The notes under the pieces were generated by a model. The model was not told where the DNA came from. It did no database searches and worked only from the letters and a program-made list of their open reading frames with translations. A stretch of DNA of 43,438 bases from Actinomycetales bacterium (GTDB lineage: Bacteria > Actinomycetota > Actinomycetes > Actinomycetales > Kineosporiaceae): positions 1 to 43,438 of the forward strand of contig JAAYAH010000198.1 in NCBI GenBank assembly GCA_012719445.1, read 5' to 3'. Shown in pieces: positions 23,790 to 32,517 of the stretch. The stretch's first letter is position 1. The number at the start of each line of letters is the position of its first letter. Position numbers and translations under genes: made by a program.

Positions 23790-24561
23790 TGCCTCGTGTG
23801 TCTCAATGCCGCATCAACGCCGGAGGCATCACGATCTGGCAGCATTACGTATTCAATCGCTCACTGTGGGACTACTTCCTGAGGTCAATCTCGATACTGC
23901 CCGGCAAGAACAGATCGAAAACTTCCAGAACGGTGAGTCCCGCTCCGAAGCCCTGATGAGCCCCGGGCCGAAGCCCTGGCGAGTCCCCGGTCGAAGCCCT
24001 GGTCAACCTCGACCGACCCCCTGGTCAACCTGGGCCCAAGCCCTGGTCAACCCCCTGCCCACCCCGACACTCGGTGCCCGGCGCCGTCTCCACCCACCCG
24101 GACCACCACCCCGGACGACTACCGAAGTCGACCACCGAGGCCGACCATCGCGGTCGGCCACCGAGACCGACCGCCCAGACCCCGCAGGACAACTCCGACC
24201 GTCCGTCGGATGGCTTTTCCGGGGGAGTGCCGACCCATTCCCCGGGTGTTCTTTCGCTGTCGTCACGAGAACGGCATGCAATGTGACGGAGTGTTTACCG
24301 CGGTATCACATCCGGCGCGCCTCTGGACGGTGTCCACGCAGACGCCCCCCTGTCGGTGCCCACGGACGCGACATCGCGAAGACCACGCCCCCGGAGGGGC
24401 GGTGTTCACGTCTCTCGCCCGCTCCGCGCGCCGACGGCAGCGGGTGGGGTACGGCCAGCACCCCGCCCACTCACTCGCTCGTTCCGCCTCGCCGTCGCCG
24501 GTCAGACCCGACCCGGTCAGGCCGGCCCGCACCGAGCCGACCGGTCGGGTTCGTCAGTTCG
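23790..24561. other. Non-coding stretch with degenerate repeats upstream of GH9 and downstream of cysE
   Basis: About 770 bp without a credible gene. The part near 23790-23930 is unusually A/T-rich for this genome. From about 23955 to 24060 imperfect copies of AAGCCCTGGTCAACC recur, and between 24120 and 24175 a CGACCACCGAGRCCGACC-like motif recurs. The role is unknown; it may be decayed sequence or an extended regulatory region. Confidence 0.45.
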
Positions 24562-25269
24562 TCAGATCCACAGGGCCGGATCGACGAGTTCGTCCGTCGG
24601 CGGAGGCGCGGGCGACGTGGGGGGCTCCACCGGCTCCCCGCTCTTCCTGCGGATCTGACCGGGGACGCCGACGACGACCACCCCGGCCGGCACGTCCCGC
24701 ACCACCACCGAGTTGGCACCGATCTGGGACCCGTCGCCGATGACCACCGGACCGAGCACCCGTGCCCCGGCTCCGATGATCACGTTGTTCCCCACCGTCG
24801 GGTGCCGCTTGACCTTCTGCAGGCTCCGCCCGCCAAGGGTGACGTCGTGGTAGAGCATGACGTCGTCACCGACCTCGGTGGTCTCGCCGATGACGACCCC
24901 CATCCCGTGGTCGATGAAGAACCGCCGACCGATGGTCGCCCCCGGGTGGATCTCGATCCCGGTGACCGCCCGGGAGACCTGGCTGAGCAGCCGGGCTGGC
25001 AGGCGCAGGGCCGGGGTGCCCCACATCCGGTGCGCGACTCGATGCACCCAGATGGCGTGCAGCCCGGAGTACGCCAACGCGATCTCGACGTCGCCCCTTG
25101 CCGCGGGATCCCGGCGCCGCGCGGTGTCCAGGTCCTCCTTGAGCCGTGCCCGGAAGGCGGTGAACGCGGCCCTGCCCGCGGCCGTGACGGCCCGTGCCTG
25201 ATCGGAGGGGGTGCGCTGATCGCGCTGCCGGGAGGCGACGGCGGAGCCGTCGTCCGGTAGTCGGTACAT
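24562..25269 (-). CDS. cysE: Serine O-acetyltransferase
   Basis: Protein of 235 residues. It transfers acetyl from acetyl-CoA to L-serine to give O-acetylserine, the substrate of the neighbouring cysK product. The N-terminal helical part contains [17 protein letters not shown] and the conserved [17 protein letters not shown] stretch, followed by left-handed beta-helix hexapeptide repeats: [25 protein letters not shown] is split by the usual loop, then [15 protein letters not shown] and [18 protein letters not shown]. The catalytic His is in FIDHG. The ATG at 25269 lies 5 bp after the cysK stop, so translation is probably coupled. The first 45 or so residues precede the conserved core, so the true start could be further inside. 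Confidence 0.93.
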   Translation of the reverse strand: MYRLPDDGSAVASRQRDQRTPSDQARAVTAAGRAAFTAFRARLKEDLDTARRRDPAARGDVEIALAYSGLHAIWVHRVAHRMWGTPALRLPARLLSQVSRAVTGIEIHPGATIGRRFFIDHGMGVVIGETTEVGDDVMLYHDVTLGGRSLQKVKRHPTVGNNVIIGAGARVLGPVVIGDGSQIGANSVVVRDVPAGVVVVGVPGQIRRKSGEPVEPPTSPAPPPTDELVDPALWI

Positions 25270-25274
25270 GAGCC

Positions 25275-26204
25275 TCAGTCCATCAGATCCGCGTAGAGAG
25301 GTGTCGACAGGTACCGCTCCCCGAAGGACGGGACGACGGCCACGACGAGCTGCCCGTCGAACTCCGGCCGATGCGCCACCTGGGTTGCGGCCCACAGGGC
25401 CGCCCCGGACGATATCCCGACGAGCAGGCCCTCCTCGCGCGCTGCGCGGCGGGCCGTCGTCATGGCGTCGTCCGCGGTGACGTCGATGACCTCGTCGTAG
25501 ACACTCGTGTCCAGGATCTCGGGGACGAAGTTGGCGCCGATCCCCTGGATCGGGTGGCCGCCGGGAGCCCCCCCGTTGAGGATGGCCGACGCCGCCGGTT
25601 CGACTCCGAAGATCTTCACGTCCGGCTTCCGCGACCGGAGCACCTGACCGACCCCGGTGATGGTGCCGCCGGTGCCGATCCCGGCGACCACCGCGGCGAC
25701 CTGCCCGTCGGTGTCCGCCCAGATCTCCTCCGCGGTGGTCCTGCGGTGGATCTCCACGTTCGCCTCGTTGGCGAACTGCCGCACCAGGACGGCGTTCTCA
25801 CGCTCACCGATCTCCTCGGCCCTGGCCACGGCCCCCTTCATGCCCTCGGACGCGGGCGTGAGGACCAGCTCCGCACCGAAGGCACGCAGCAGTCCCCGCC
25901 GCTCCCTGCTCATCGACTCGGGCATGGTCAGCACCACCCGGTACCCGCGGGCCGCCCCGACCATGGCCAGGGCGATGCCGGTGTTGCCACTGGTGGCCTC
26001 GACGACCGTCCCGCCGGGGGCGAGCCGACCCGATGCCTCGGCGGCGTCGATCATCGACACCCCGATCCGGTCCTTGACCGACTTGGCCGGGTTGTAGAAC
26101 TCGAGCTTGGCGGCGACGGTGGCACAGGCGCCGTCGGTGATCCGGTTCAACCGGACAAGAGGGGTGTTACCGACGAGCTGGGTCACGTCCTCGAAGATGC
26201 GCAT
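25275..26204 (-). CDS. cysK: O-acetylserine sulfhydrylase (cysteine synthase)
   Basis: Protein of 309 residues, normal length for the PLP beta-replacement family. It joins sulfide to O-acetylserine to give cysteine in the cytoplasm. [11 protein letters not shown] places the PLP-binding lysine at K44. [14 protein letters not shown] is the substrate loop, [15 protein letters not shown] binds the cofactor phosphate and VGISSGAAL is the serine motif near the end. The N-terminus [19 protein letters not shown] is typical. It is first in a cysK-cysE operon, the usual actinobacterial arrangement. The ribosome site is weak (CAGCAGAG). Confidence 0.96.
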   Translation of the reverse strand: MRIFEDVTQLVGNTPLVRLNRITDGACATVAAKLEFYNPAKSVKDRIGVSMIDAAEASGRLAPGGTVVEATSGNTGIALAMVGAARGYRVVLTMPESMSRERRGLLRAFGAELVLTPASEGMKGAVARAEEIGERENAVLVRQFANEANVEIHRRTTAEEIWADTDGQVAAVVAGIGTGGTITGVGQVLRSRKPDVKIFGVEPAASAILNGGAPGGHPIQGIGANFVPEILDTSVYDEVIDVTADDAMTTARRAAREEGLLVGISSGAALWAATQVAHRPEFDGQLVVAVVPSFGERYLSTPLYADLMD

Positions 26205-26550
26205 CTCTGCTGGTCACCGCCTTGTCGCCGGGCAACTGCCTGCGTGGGTCGGACATCCGGTGCTGCCAGGACCGCAGCGAGGGTGCCGCCCCTGCCCCGC
26301 CGTGGCGGCGGGGATGACGCCGGCCCGCCCTGCCCGGGTCCCGGGGGCGAGCCACCGATCAGCACCAACCCACGACGGCTCTGGATTTGTTCCGGTCGGG
26401 CTCTGGCACGGTCCGGCGTCGCTCCGGCCAGGACGGCGATCCGACCCTCGGGAGCGGCTCCCGGACCCCGTCGCCTCCGCGCGCACCCGGCAGCACACCG
26501 GGTACCAGCCTCCCACCGGATGCGGTATCTCCGCACGTCGACGCCCGGTG
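26205..26550. other. Intergenic region upstream of cysK
   Basis: About 345 bp between cysK and the end of the CYTH-CHAD gene, both minus strand. It should hold the CYTH-CHAD operon terminator and the cysK promoter. CCCCGCC (26295-26301) can pair with GGCGGGG (26307-26313), a short hairpin that may be the terminator. No gene or riboswitch was recognised. Confidence 0.4.
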
Positions 26551-28194
26551 TCAGTCGCCCGGCCAGGCGGCGGTCACCCGCAGCGCCTCGTCCCAGAGCC
26601 CGTGGAACGTCTCCACCTCCCGGTCGGCCGCGGAGTGCTCCAGCCCGTGCAGGACGCCGTAGGTGAAGGCGTTCTCGCCCTCGGCCGCAGCCCCGACCGC
26701 GAGATCCCGGAGCACCCTGCGGGCCACCACGCCGTCGTGGTGGGCCCCCAGCGTCTCCTGCACCGTCTCCATGGCCGCCGCGAAGGCCCCCGCCTCGTCG
26801 GGCCACACCCCGGCGGCGGCCTCGCCCGCGTAGCGGGCACGTTTCGCGGCCTTGCGCACCTCGTGCAGCGCGGTCTCCCGGGCGGCGGGGGTCGAGGCCT
26901 CACCGAGCACCCGGACGGCCTGCTCCACCCGGCGCAGTGCCCGCCGAACCGAGCGACGCAGCTCGCGCCGGGCCGGTCGCCCCGCCCTGGCGGTCAGCGG
27001 CGGGCGCTCCAGCAGCTCCTCCAGCGACGTCACCAGGGCGAGGTACCGCGCGCCGTCCAGCGCACCCCGGACCCCGGCGAGCGCCTCCCGCCGGCGGGTC
27101 CGCAGCTCGGTATCGATCCGTCGGGTCACCGGCCCGATCCGCAGCTCCCGCGGCAGGCCGGCGAGGGAGCCGCGCAGCCTGGCGTGGAGGACCTCGGCGT
27201 CCCGTGCCGCCCCGAGGACCCCGCCCAGCCACCTCAGCTCGGCCCGGACCGGCTCGGTCGCCGCGCCGTCCAGCACCCGGGCATGGGTCGACAGGTGGCT
27301 CCGCAGCCGCCGGGTGGCCACCCGCATCCGGTGCACCGCGTCGTCGGCGCCGAGGCGGACCTGGGGGTCCCAGACCAGCAACTGGGTCAGGTGCTCGCCC
27401 AGGTACCGGAGCACCTCGTCCCCTGCCGTGGGCCGGTCGTTCCTGGTCGCGTGCCGGTGCGCCCCCGGGTCGGGCTCCCGGGCCAGGGCTCGGCCGATCT
27501 TGGACGCCGCCGCGGCCCTGCGCGCCCCCGCGGCGAGCAGGGTCTCGCCGACCAGCCGGGCCGTCTCGGCCCCGGTCAGCGGGGAGCCGTCCGCCGCGAC
27601 GCCGTCCCCGACCTGCTCGACCTCGATCTCCCTCCAGGTGGAGATCCGCGCGGCTCCGTCCGATCCGGGCTGGAGTACCTCCGGTTCGGGCAGGGACGCC
27701 TCGGCTCCGGGCGGGGGCACCTCGGCCTGCACCGTGTCGTCGGCGACCTCCACCAGCGGACGGCCGTTCGCGTCGAGCACCCGCAGCACGGTGCGGGTCG
27801 TGGTCAGCCGGGCCACCGGGACCAGTGCCCCGCCCCTCGCCTGGGCGGCCACCAGCCGGGCCAGGGCGGGCGGGACCGTTCCGGGCCCCCGGCCCAGGGG
27901 ACGGTGCACCTCGAGCCGGGAACCGCCCGCCGCGGGGAGCTTGAGATGCCACCCGGCGTCGGTCCCGCCCGACCGCCGGCGCAGGGTCGTCCGGTGCCGC
28001 TGCAGGCGCAGGTCCGCCGTGTCGAGGTAGGTGGCCTCGAGCCGGTGGACGACGGGGGCCTCGATCCCCGCTCCGAGCGGTGCCACCAGGTCGTCGAGAC
28101 CGGGGAGCCGGAACGGGGGGTCGACGTCGAACTTGGTCTCCACCTCGAGGTGGGTCCCCGATCCGGTGCCCACGCGATCCCCCTCCCGGCTCAT
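26551..28194 (-). CDS. CYTH-CHAD protein (triphosphate tunnel domain plus polyphosphate-binding helical domain)
   Basis: Protein of 547 residues. The ATG at 28194 overlaps the stop of the upstream Nudix gene (ATGA). Residues about 14-215 are a CYTH domain with the hallmark E17-V-E-T-K21 (ExExK) and LEATYLDTADLRLQRHRTTLRRR; such tunnel enzymes bind or hydrolyse triphosphates and polyphosphate with divalent metal. Residues about 260-540 are a CHAD domain with conserved histidines and arginines (HRMRVATRRLRSHL, HEVRKAAKRARYAGEAA). CHAD proteins bind inorganic polyphosphate and localise to polyphosphate granules in bacteria that have been studied. It is the last gene of a four-gene coupled operon. 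The catalytic role (triphosphatase, polyphosphatase or binding only) cannot be decided from sequence. Confidence 0.9.
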   Translation of the reverse strand: MSREGDRVGTGSGTHLEVETKFDVDPPFRLPGLDDLVAPLGAGIEAPVVHRLEATYLDTADLRLQRHRTTLRRRSGGTDAGWHLKLPAAGGSRLEVHRPLGRGPGTVPPALARLVAAQARGGALVPVARLTTTRTVLRVLDANGRPLVEVADDTVQAEVPPPGAEASLPEPEVLQPGSDGAARISTWREIEVEQVGDGVAADGSPLTGAETARLVGETLLAAGARRAAAASKIGRALAREPDPGAHRHATRNDRPTAGDEVLRYLGEHLTQLLVWDPQVRLGADDAVHRMRVATRRLRSHLSTHARVLDGAATEPVRAELRWLGGVLGAARDAEVLHARLRGSLAGLPRELRIGPVTRRIDTELRTRRREALAGVRGALDGARYLALVTSLEELLERPPLTARAGRPARRELRRSVRRALRRVEQAVRVLGEASTPAARETALHEVRKAAKRARYAGEAAAGVWPDEAGAFAAAMETVQETLGAHHDGVVARRVLRDLAVGAAAEGENAFTYGVLHGLEHSAADREVETFHGLWDEALRVTAAWPGD

Positions 28195-29159
28195 CCCTCG
28201 CCCCGCGTCCAGGGCAGGTGTCGCTCCACCGCCACCATCCGGCTCCCGTCGAGGTGCAACAGCCACCAGCCGCCCTTGCGCACCACCGCCGGCGTCGGCC
28301 GGGGGTGCCCGGCCTTTCGGGCCAGAGTCTCGACGAGCGGAGCTACCGCGTCGCCGCGGGCGCACACCGCCACCGACGTCCCACCGGAGAGGACCTCACC
28401 CTCGCCCGTCCGAGGCCGTGCGGCGAGCTGCAGCAGCCGGGCCGCGATCCCGTCGAGATCGGTCCCCACCGCGTGGGAGTGCCCGAGCCCACCCTCGACC
28501 TCCACCGCCAACCCGGCGGCCTCCGCGTAGGGGGCGAGGGTGTCCCGGCACCGGACGTACGGGCCGCTGACCAACGTGCCCACGCCCAGCGCGGCCAACA
28601 CCGGAACCAGGCCCTCGGCCTCCACCCTGCCCCGGACGTCGAGCGGTCGCTCGGCCGGGCCGCCGCTGCCGTCGGCGTGCGCGTTGCGCACGACGGCGAT
28701 CGTCGAGGTCCACTCCGGAGTGAGGGCGAAGGCGTCCAGCAGCCTGCGGTCCATCGTGTAGGTCAGGCAGCGGCGGGCGAGCGTCGTCGGCAGCCAGACG
28801 AGGTCGTCCACCTCGTCCGACGCGGTGAACTCCCCGGCGACCGCGCGCATCGACCAGTAGGCGACGGCCTTGTGCCGCCGCGCCGGGCCCCGTCCCGCCC
28901 CGTCACGGCGGGCACCGGCCGGGGGCAGGGCGTAGCGGTACCGGCCGACGAACGGGCCGAGCACCGGGACGTGCCCCGTCTCCTCACCGACCTCGCGGAC
29001 GGCGGCCGCCAGCCGGTGCTCGTCACGTCTCACCTTCCCCTTGGGCAGGGTCCAGTCGTCGTGCCGAGGCCGGTGCACGATCGCCATCTCACGCTCGTCC
29101 CGGCGTCCCGGCCGCCACAGCACGCCTCCCGCGGCGTGCACCATCCCCGTGCCGGTCAT
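28191..29159 (-). CDS. Nudix hydrolase fused to histidine-phosphatase-like domain (MutT1 type)
   Basis: Protein of 322 residues. The ATG at 29159 overlaps the ParA stop (ATGA) and its own stop overlaps the CYTH-CHAD start. The N-terminal Nudix domain has a full box: G41 to E47, then R55-E-V-G-E-E60-T-G62, within WTLPKGKVRRDEHRLAAAV. The C-terminal half (about 150-320) matches the SixA/phosphoglycerate-mutase domain of mycobacterial MutT1, with RPLDVRGRVEAEGLVPVL and a VSGPYVRCRDTLAPYA segment. The catalytic RH pair is, however, R158-N159. MutT1-type enzymes hydrolyse 8-oxo-GTP/dGTP and diadenosine polyphosphates. The Nudix half looks active and the phosphatase half looks inactive. Confidence 0.9.
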   Translation of the reverse strand: MTGTGMVHAAGGVLWRPGRRDEREMAIVHRPRHDDWTLPKGKVRRDEHRLAAAVREVGEETGHVPVLGPFVGRYRYALPPAGARRDGAGRGPARRHKAVAYWSMRAVAGEFTASDEVDDLVWLPTTLARRCLTYTMDRRLLDAFALTPEWTSTIAVVRNAHADGSGGPAERPLDVRGRVEAEGLVPVLAALGVGTLVSGPYVRCRDTLAPYAEAAGLAVEVEGGLGHSHAVGTDLDGIAARLLQLAARPRTGEGEVLSGGTSVAVCARGDAVAPLVETLARKAGHPRPTPAVVRKGGWWLLHLDGSRMVAVERHLPWTRGEG

Positions 29160-29938
29160 CGCGCCTCCAGGAGCCCGAGCCGGCAGGCGACCTCGGTCCA
29201 CAGCCGGGTGTAGGCGGCGGTGGCCGGACTCCGCGGGGCGAACACGGTGACCGGGGACCGCTCGTCCGCCATCCGCTCCACCACCGACAGTGCGGGGATG
29301 ACCACCTCGCTGATCGTGTCCAACTCCTTCGGCAGGGTCTCGGCGAGCTCCCGGTGCAGCCGCTTGCGCCGGTCCACCATGGACAGGAAGGCGAGCACCT
29401 CCGGACGCCGGACGGCGGCCCCGTCGTGCCCACCGGCACCGAGGGCGTCGAGGAACTCCACCAACTGGTCGAGGGACCGGGTCGCCATGGTCGCCGGGAT
29501 GAGCGGGACGAGCAGCAGGTCCGCGGCGTGGACGACGCTCTCCGACACCAGGGACACGCTCGGCGGGCAGTCCAGCACCACCAGGTCGTACTCGTCGGCC
29601 AGCGGCTCGACGAGCCGGCGCAACGCCCTCGTCGGCTTGCGCATGGCGTCCAGCTCCAGGTCGAGGGTCCGGTAGCGGAAGTCGGCCGGGACGAGGTCGA
29701 GACCGATGACGTCGGTCCCCTTGACCGCCTCGTCGAGGGGCCTGCGCCCCCGCACCAGCCCGCGCGCCCCGCCACGGACCCGGGGGCGCACCCGGAACAG
29801 GAAGGTCGCCGACCCCTGCGGGTCCAGGTCCCACAGCACCGTGCGCAGGCCGTCCGCCGCGGCCAGCGCCGCGAGGTTGACGGCGGCCGTGGTCTTGCCG
29901 ACACCACCCTTGATCGCGTACGTCGCGACGACCTTCAT
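29156..29938 (-). CDS. ParA/MinD-type ATPase (orphan, no ParB nearby)
   Basis: Protein of 260 residues. The deviant Walker A motif K10-G-G-V-G-K15-T-T starts almost at the N-terminus (MKVVATYAIKGGVGKTT). WDLDPQGSATFLF is the A' motif and LVVLDCPPSVSLVSESVV the Walker B region. These are the marks of ParA ATPases that form ATP-dependent dimers on the nucleoid or membrane and place cargo such as plasmids, chromosomes or organelles. The ATG overlaps the stop of the CHAD gene (ATGA) and the stop overlaps the Nudix start. No ParB gene or parS-like array is in the window, so a chromosome-segregation role is unlikely. Context suggests a link to polyphosphate-binding CHAD proteins. Confidence 0.93.
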   Translation of the reverse strand: MKVVATYAIKGGVGKTTAAVNLAALAAADGLRTVLWDLDPQGSATFLFRVRPRVRGGARGLVRGRRPLDEAVKGTDVIGLDLVPADFRYRTLDLELDAMRKPTRALRRLVEPLADEYDLVVLDCPPSVSLVSESVVHAADLLLVPLIPATMATRSLDQLVEFLDALGAGGHDGAAVRRPEVLAFLSMVDRRKRLHRELAETLPKELDTISEVVIPALSVVERMADERSPVTVFAPRSPATAAYTRLWTEVACRLGLLEAR

Positions 29939-31728
29939 CCCGCGCTCCCTGCCCCTGCCCGCGCTCCCACCGGCCGCGACCTGCTCCCCGAGCCGGCCGG
30001 TGCGACCGGGTCACCGGGGACCACGACGCCCCCGGTGGACACGACGTCCCCCACGCCTCGGACGGGGACGGCGTCCCCGACGGACACCGTGACCCCGGCG
30101 GGTGGAGCGGCTCGGGTGAGCGGGACGGCCCGGACCGGCGGGGTGATCCGGGTCGGCGGGGTGAGCGCGGTGACGTGACGCCGGACCCGGGGGCGGACGA
30201 ACGCGGCGAACCTCGCCCCGAAGGCCGCCCTGGCGGTGTCCTGGTCCTGCCGGAGGTGGGTGACCAGCTCGCCCATGGCGAGCAGGGTGCCGACCGGGAC
30301 CGGTGCGTCCGATCCGTTCTCCGCGATCATCCTCTCCGCGAGACCGCTGATCGTCTCCTGCTGCACCTCGCTGTCCTGGAACACCCCGAGCACGTCCTGG
30401 ACCGCCTTGAGCTCCCGGACCAGGGCGCGCTGGTGACCGCGGTCGAGGACGGGGGCGAACAGCTCCAGGACGTAGCGCAGCTCCTTGCCCCGCTTGCGCA
30501 ACCGGTGCAGGTGCCTCGGCGAGGAGGAGTCGGTGATCCGTCTGCCCGGGCGGACGAACCTGCGGTCCGCCCTTCGCACCCGGTCCGCCGCCAGCTCACC
30601 CACGGCGGTGCCCTCGGCGCCCTCGGCCGCCACCCGCTCCAGGACCGCCCGCCACTCGGCGACGAACCGGGCGAACCTCGGTGACCGCAGGCCCCGCACC
30701 AGGAGCCGCCGCTCCCGCTCCCGGTGCCGGGTGAGGTGGGCGGCGAGGGGGTCGAGATCCGCGGGGGCGAACGCCGTGAGCCGGGTCGCCAGCTCCGGCA
30801 GGTCGAGCAGGTGGACGTCGAGGTCCCGCAACGGGGTGGTGAGGTCACCGAGCCAGGTGAGCTCCCGGGCGGCGGCCTCGACGGCGACCGCGGGCAGGAC
30901 GTCACCGGCGAGGGCGAGCGCAGCCCTGCTCCGCCGCACCGCGACCCTGAGGTCGTGCAGGAACTCGGGGTCGAGGTCGGCGATCGTGCCGGGGACGGCG
31001 GCCTCGAGTTCGTCGAGGAAGGCCGACAGGACCATCGCGACGGCGCGGTCGGCGGGGGTGTCCGGGGCGATCCGGCGGGGGAGGTCGCCGGGCAACCGGC
31101 CCGGGTCGAGTCCCGCAGCCCGGAGCGCGGACTCCGCCTCGGCGAGGGGACGGGCGAGGCGGTCGCCGACCACGCGGACGTCGAACCCGGCCGCCCGCAG
31201 GGTGGCGGTGACCCGCCGGGCGTGCTCCGGGTACCCACGGACCTCGTCCAGTCGCAGCGCCCCACGGCCCGCCGGGTCGCCGCTCGCCTCGACGGTCTCC
31301 AGGGTCAGCCGGACCACCGTCTTCTCCCGCTCGTCGAGCACGGCGAGGTCGTCGGCTGTGCCCGAGAGGTCGGTGAGCGGGAGCAGGGCACGGAGGGCGA
31401 GCGGCGCGGCCAGCCGGTCACGCAGCTCCCCGGCAGGCAGCCCGGCGACGCGGCAGGGGAAGGTCACGCCGTCCGCGGGGCAGGCGAGCTCCCCCGCCCC
31501 GGCGCCGTGCACGACGAGCCGGCCCGTTGCCCCGGTCCGGTGCAGTTCGAGGGCCAGCCCATTGCGGTGGAGCCGCCAGTCGGCACTGTCCAGCCAGGTG
31601 CGCCGCCAGCGTCGGCTCGCGCCGGTGCGGACATCGGTGATCCGGACACCGCCCGCTGTCCCTGCCCCGAGGAGCACCCGGCGCACGGCGTCCACACCGG
31701 CCGGGGGGATGGGCCGCCCTGCGCTCAC
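29935..31728 (-). CDS. CHAD-domain protein with degenerate CYTH-like N-terminus
   Basis: Protein of 597 residues from a GTG at 31728 after GGGGAGCGAGC. Residues about 10-210 resemble a CYTH domain (TWLDSADWRLHRNGLALELHR, then LDEREKTVVRLTLE) but the N-terminal ExExK metal motif is missing. Residues about 225-500 are a CHAD domain (FLHDLRVAVRRSRAALALAG, HLHRLRKRGKELRYVLELF). The last 70 residues are a disordered Pro/Val/Thr/Gly tail. It is the first gene of the ATGA-coupled operon CHAD-ParA-Nudix-CYTH/CHAD. From family knowledge it should bind polyphosphate; its stop codon overlaps the ParA start, suggesting fixed stoichiometry with the ATPase. Confidence 0.88.
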   Translation of the reverse strand: MSAGRPIPPAGVDAVRRVLLGAGTAGGVRITDVRTGASRRWRRTWLDSADWRLHRNGLALELHRTGATGRLVVHGAGAGELACPADGVTFPCRVAGLPAGELRDRLAAPLALRALLPLTDLSGTADDLAVLDEREKTVVRLTLETVEASGDPAGRGALRLDEVRGYPEHARRVTATLRAAGFDVRVVGDRLARPLAEAESALRAAGLDPGRLPGDLPRRIAPDTPADRAVAMVLSAFLDELEAAVPGTIADLDPEFLHDLRVAVRRSRAALALAGDVLPAVAVEAAARELTWLGDLTTPLRDLDVHLLDLPELATRLTAFAPADLDPLAAHLTRHRERERRLLVRGLRSPRFARFVAEWRAVLERVAAEGAEGTAVGELAADRVRRADRRFVRPGRRITDSSSPRHLHRLRKRGKELRYVLELFAPVLDRGHQRALVRELKAVQDVLGVFQDSEVQQETISGLAERMIAENGSDAPVPVGTLLAMGELVTHLRQDQDTARAAFGARFAAFVRPRVRRHVTALTPPTRITPPVRAVPLTRAAPPAGVTVSVGDAVPVRGVGDVVSTGGVVVPGDPVAPAGSGSRSRPVGARAGAGSAG

Positions 31729-31930
31729 GCTCGCTCCCCGATGGTCGACACCCGGGCGTCACCACCCCTCGGCCCCGGAGGGCCGGAACCGGTGGTCGGC
31801 GCCACGTCCTCTCGGCACTCTGCCACAGCGGGATCGTGGCCGTCGGGTATCGGCGGGTCGGCGGCCCCGTACCGCGGTGTCCGGAGCGCCGGTGGCACCG
31901 AGCCCACGGCGTGCCGTCAGGGCCGGATCG

Positions 31931-32359
31931 CTACCCGGTCCCCTCGCCCACCGTCCGGGTGAGCGCGGGGCCCGCCGTCGGGCCCTCCTCGGTCCCACCG
32001 GACGGCTGGACGGCGAGGAGCAGGTAGGCCTGCGCCACCACCATGACCGCGACGGCGACCCAGGCGCCCGCGGGGAGCTGGACCGCGTAGCGGAACCGGT
32101 CCAGGAGGATGACGCCGATCTGCAGCAGGACGATCCAGCCGAAGGTGACCGGTGCGAGCTCGGCGTACTGGAGGCTGGACGCGTAGATCCAGAACAGGGC
32201 CAGGAAGATCGCAGCGCCGAGGACGGCGAGCCGCGGGGACCTCTGCAGCACGGCCTCCTTGGCGACCAGCGAGCCGGCCAGGTCGAGGACCGCGAGCAGC
32301 ACCATGGCGATGGCCGCGACCAGCGCGGGCGGCCAGGACTCCGGCGCGCGGATGAGCAC
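31931..32359 (-). CDS. Small four-helix membrane protein of unknown function
   Basis: Protein of 142 residues from a GTG at 32359 preceded by GGGGGAG. Four hydrophobic segments can be seen: about 10-28 (PPALVAAIAMVLLAVLDLAG), 44-62 (LAVLGAAIFLALFWIYASS), 70-88 (APVTFGWIVLLQIGVILLD) and 98-118 (AWVAVAVMVVAQAYLLLAV). A charged and Gly/Thr-rich C-terminal tail follows. No family was recognised. It is upstream of the CHAD operon on the same strand, 202 bp away, so it may be transcribed separately. Confidence 0.75.
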   Translation of the reverse strand: MLIRAPESWPPALVAAIAMVLLAVLDLAGSLVAKEAVLQRSPRLAVLGAAIFLALFWIYASSLQYAELAPVTFGWIVLLQIGVILLDRFRYAVQLPAGAWVAVAVMVVAQAYLLLAVQPSGGTEEGPTAGPALTRTVGEGTG

Positions 32360-32403
32360 CTCGACTCCCCCAATGATCTCTCTGAGTAATCAGTCCGATA
32401 CTC

Positions 32404-32409
32404 ATAGTA
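32404..32409 (-). promoter_or_regulatory. Possible -10 box of the small membrane protein gene
   Basis: TACTAT on the minus strand fits TANNNT and lies in a locally A/T-rich stretch (32375-32412) about 45 bp before the GTG. No good -35 was found. Confidence 0.35.
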
Positions 32410-32517
32410 GCCATGACGGGTCGTCGGCGTGGTCCGAAACGGCGTCGGACGACGGTCTGCCGGCGCTCTCCCGTCGCCCGTCGGCGACGCGGCGCCGGGC
32501 GACGCCCTGCGGAGGTG

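Noticed and set aside
23684-23956. Short plus-strand frame upstream of the GH9 gene
   Set aside because: It overlaps the CebR-like operator and promoter of GH9, lacks a ribosome site and resembles no protein family.
26295-26313. Riboswitch or T-box upstream of cysK
   Set aside because: Only a 7-bp hairpin was found; no SAM or T-box core sequence can be recognised.
29156-29938. Chromosome-segregation parA
   Set aside because: No parB, parS-like repeats or replication-origin genes nearby; the gene is locked into a CHAD/Nudix operon by overlapping codons.
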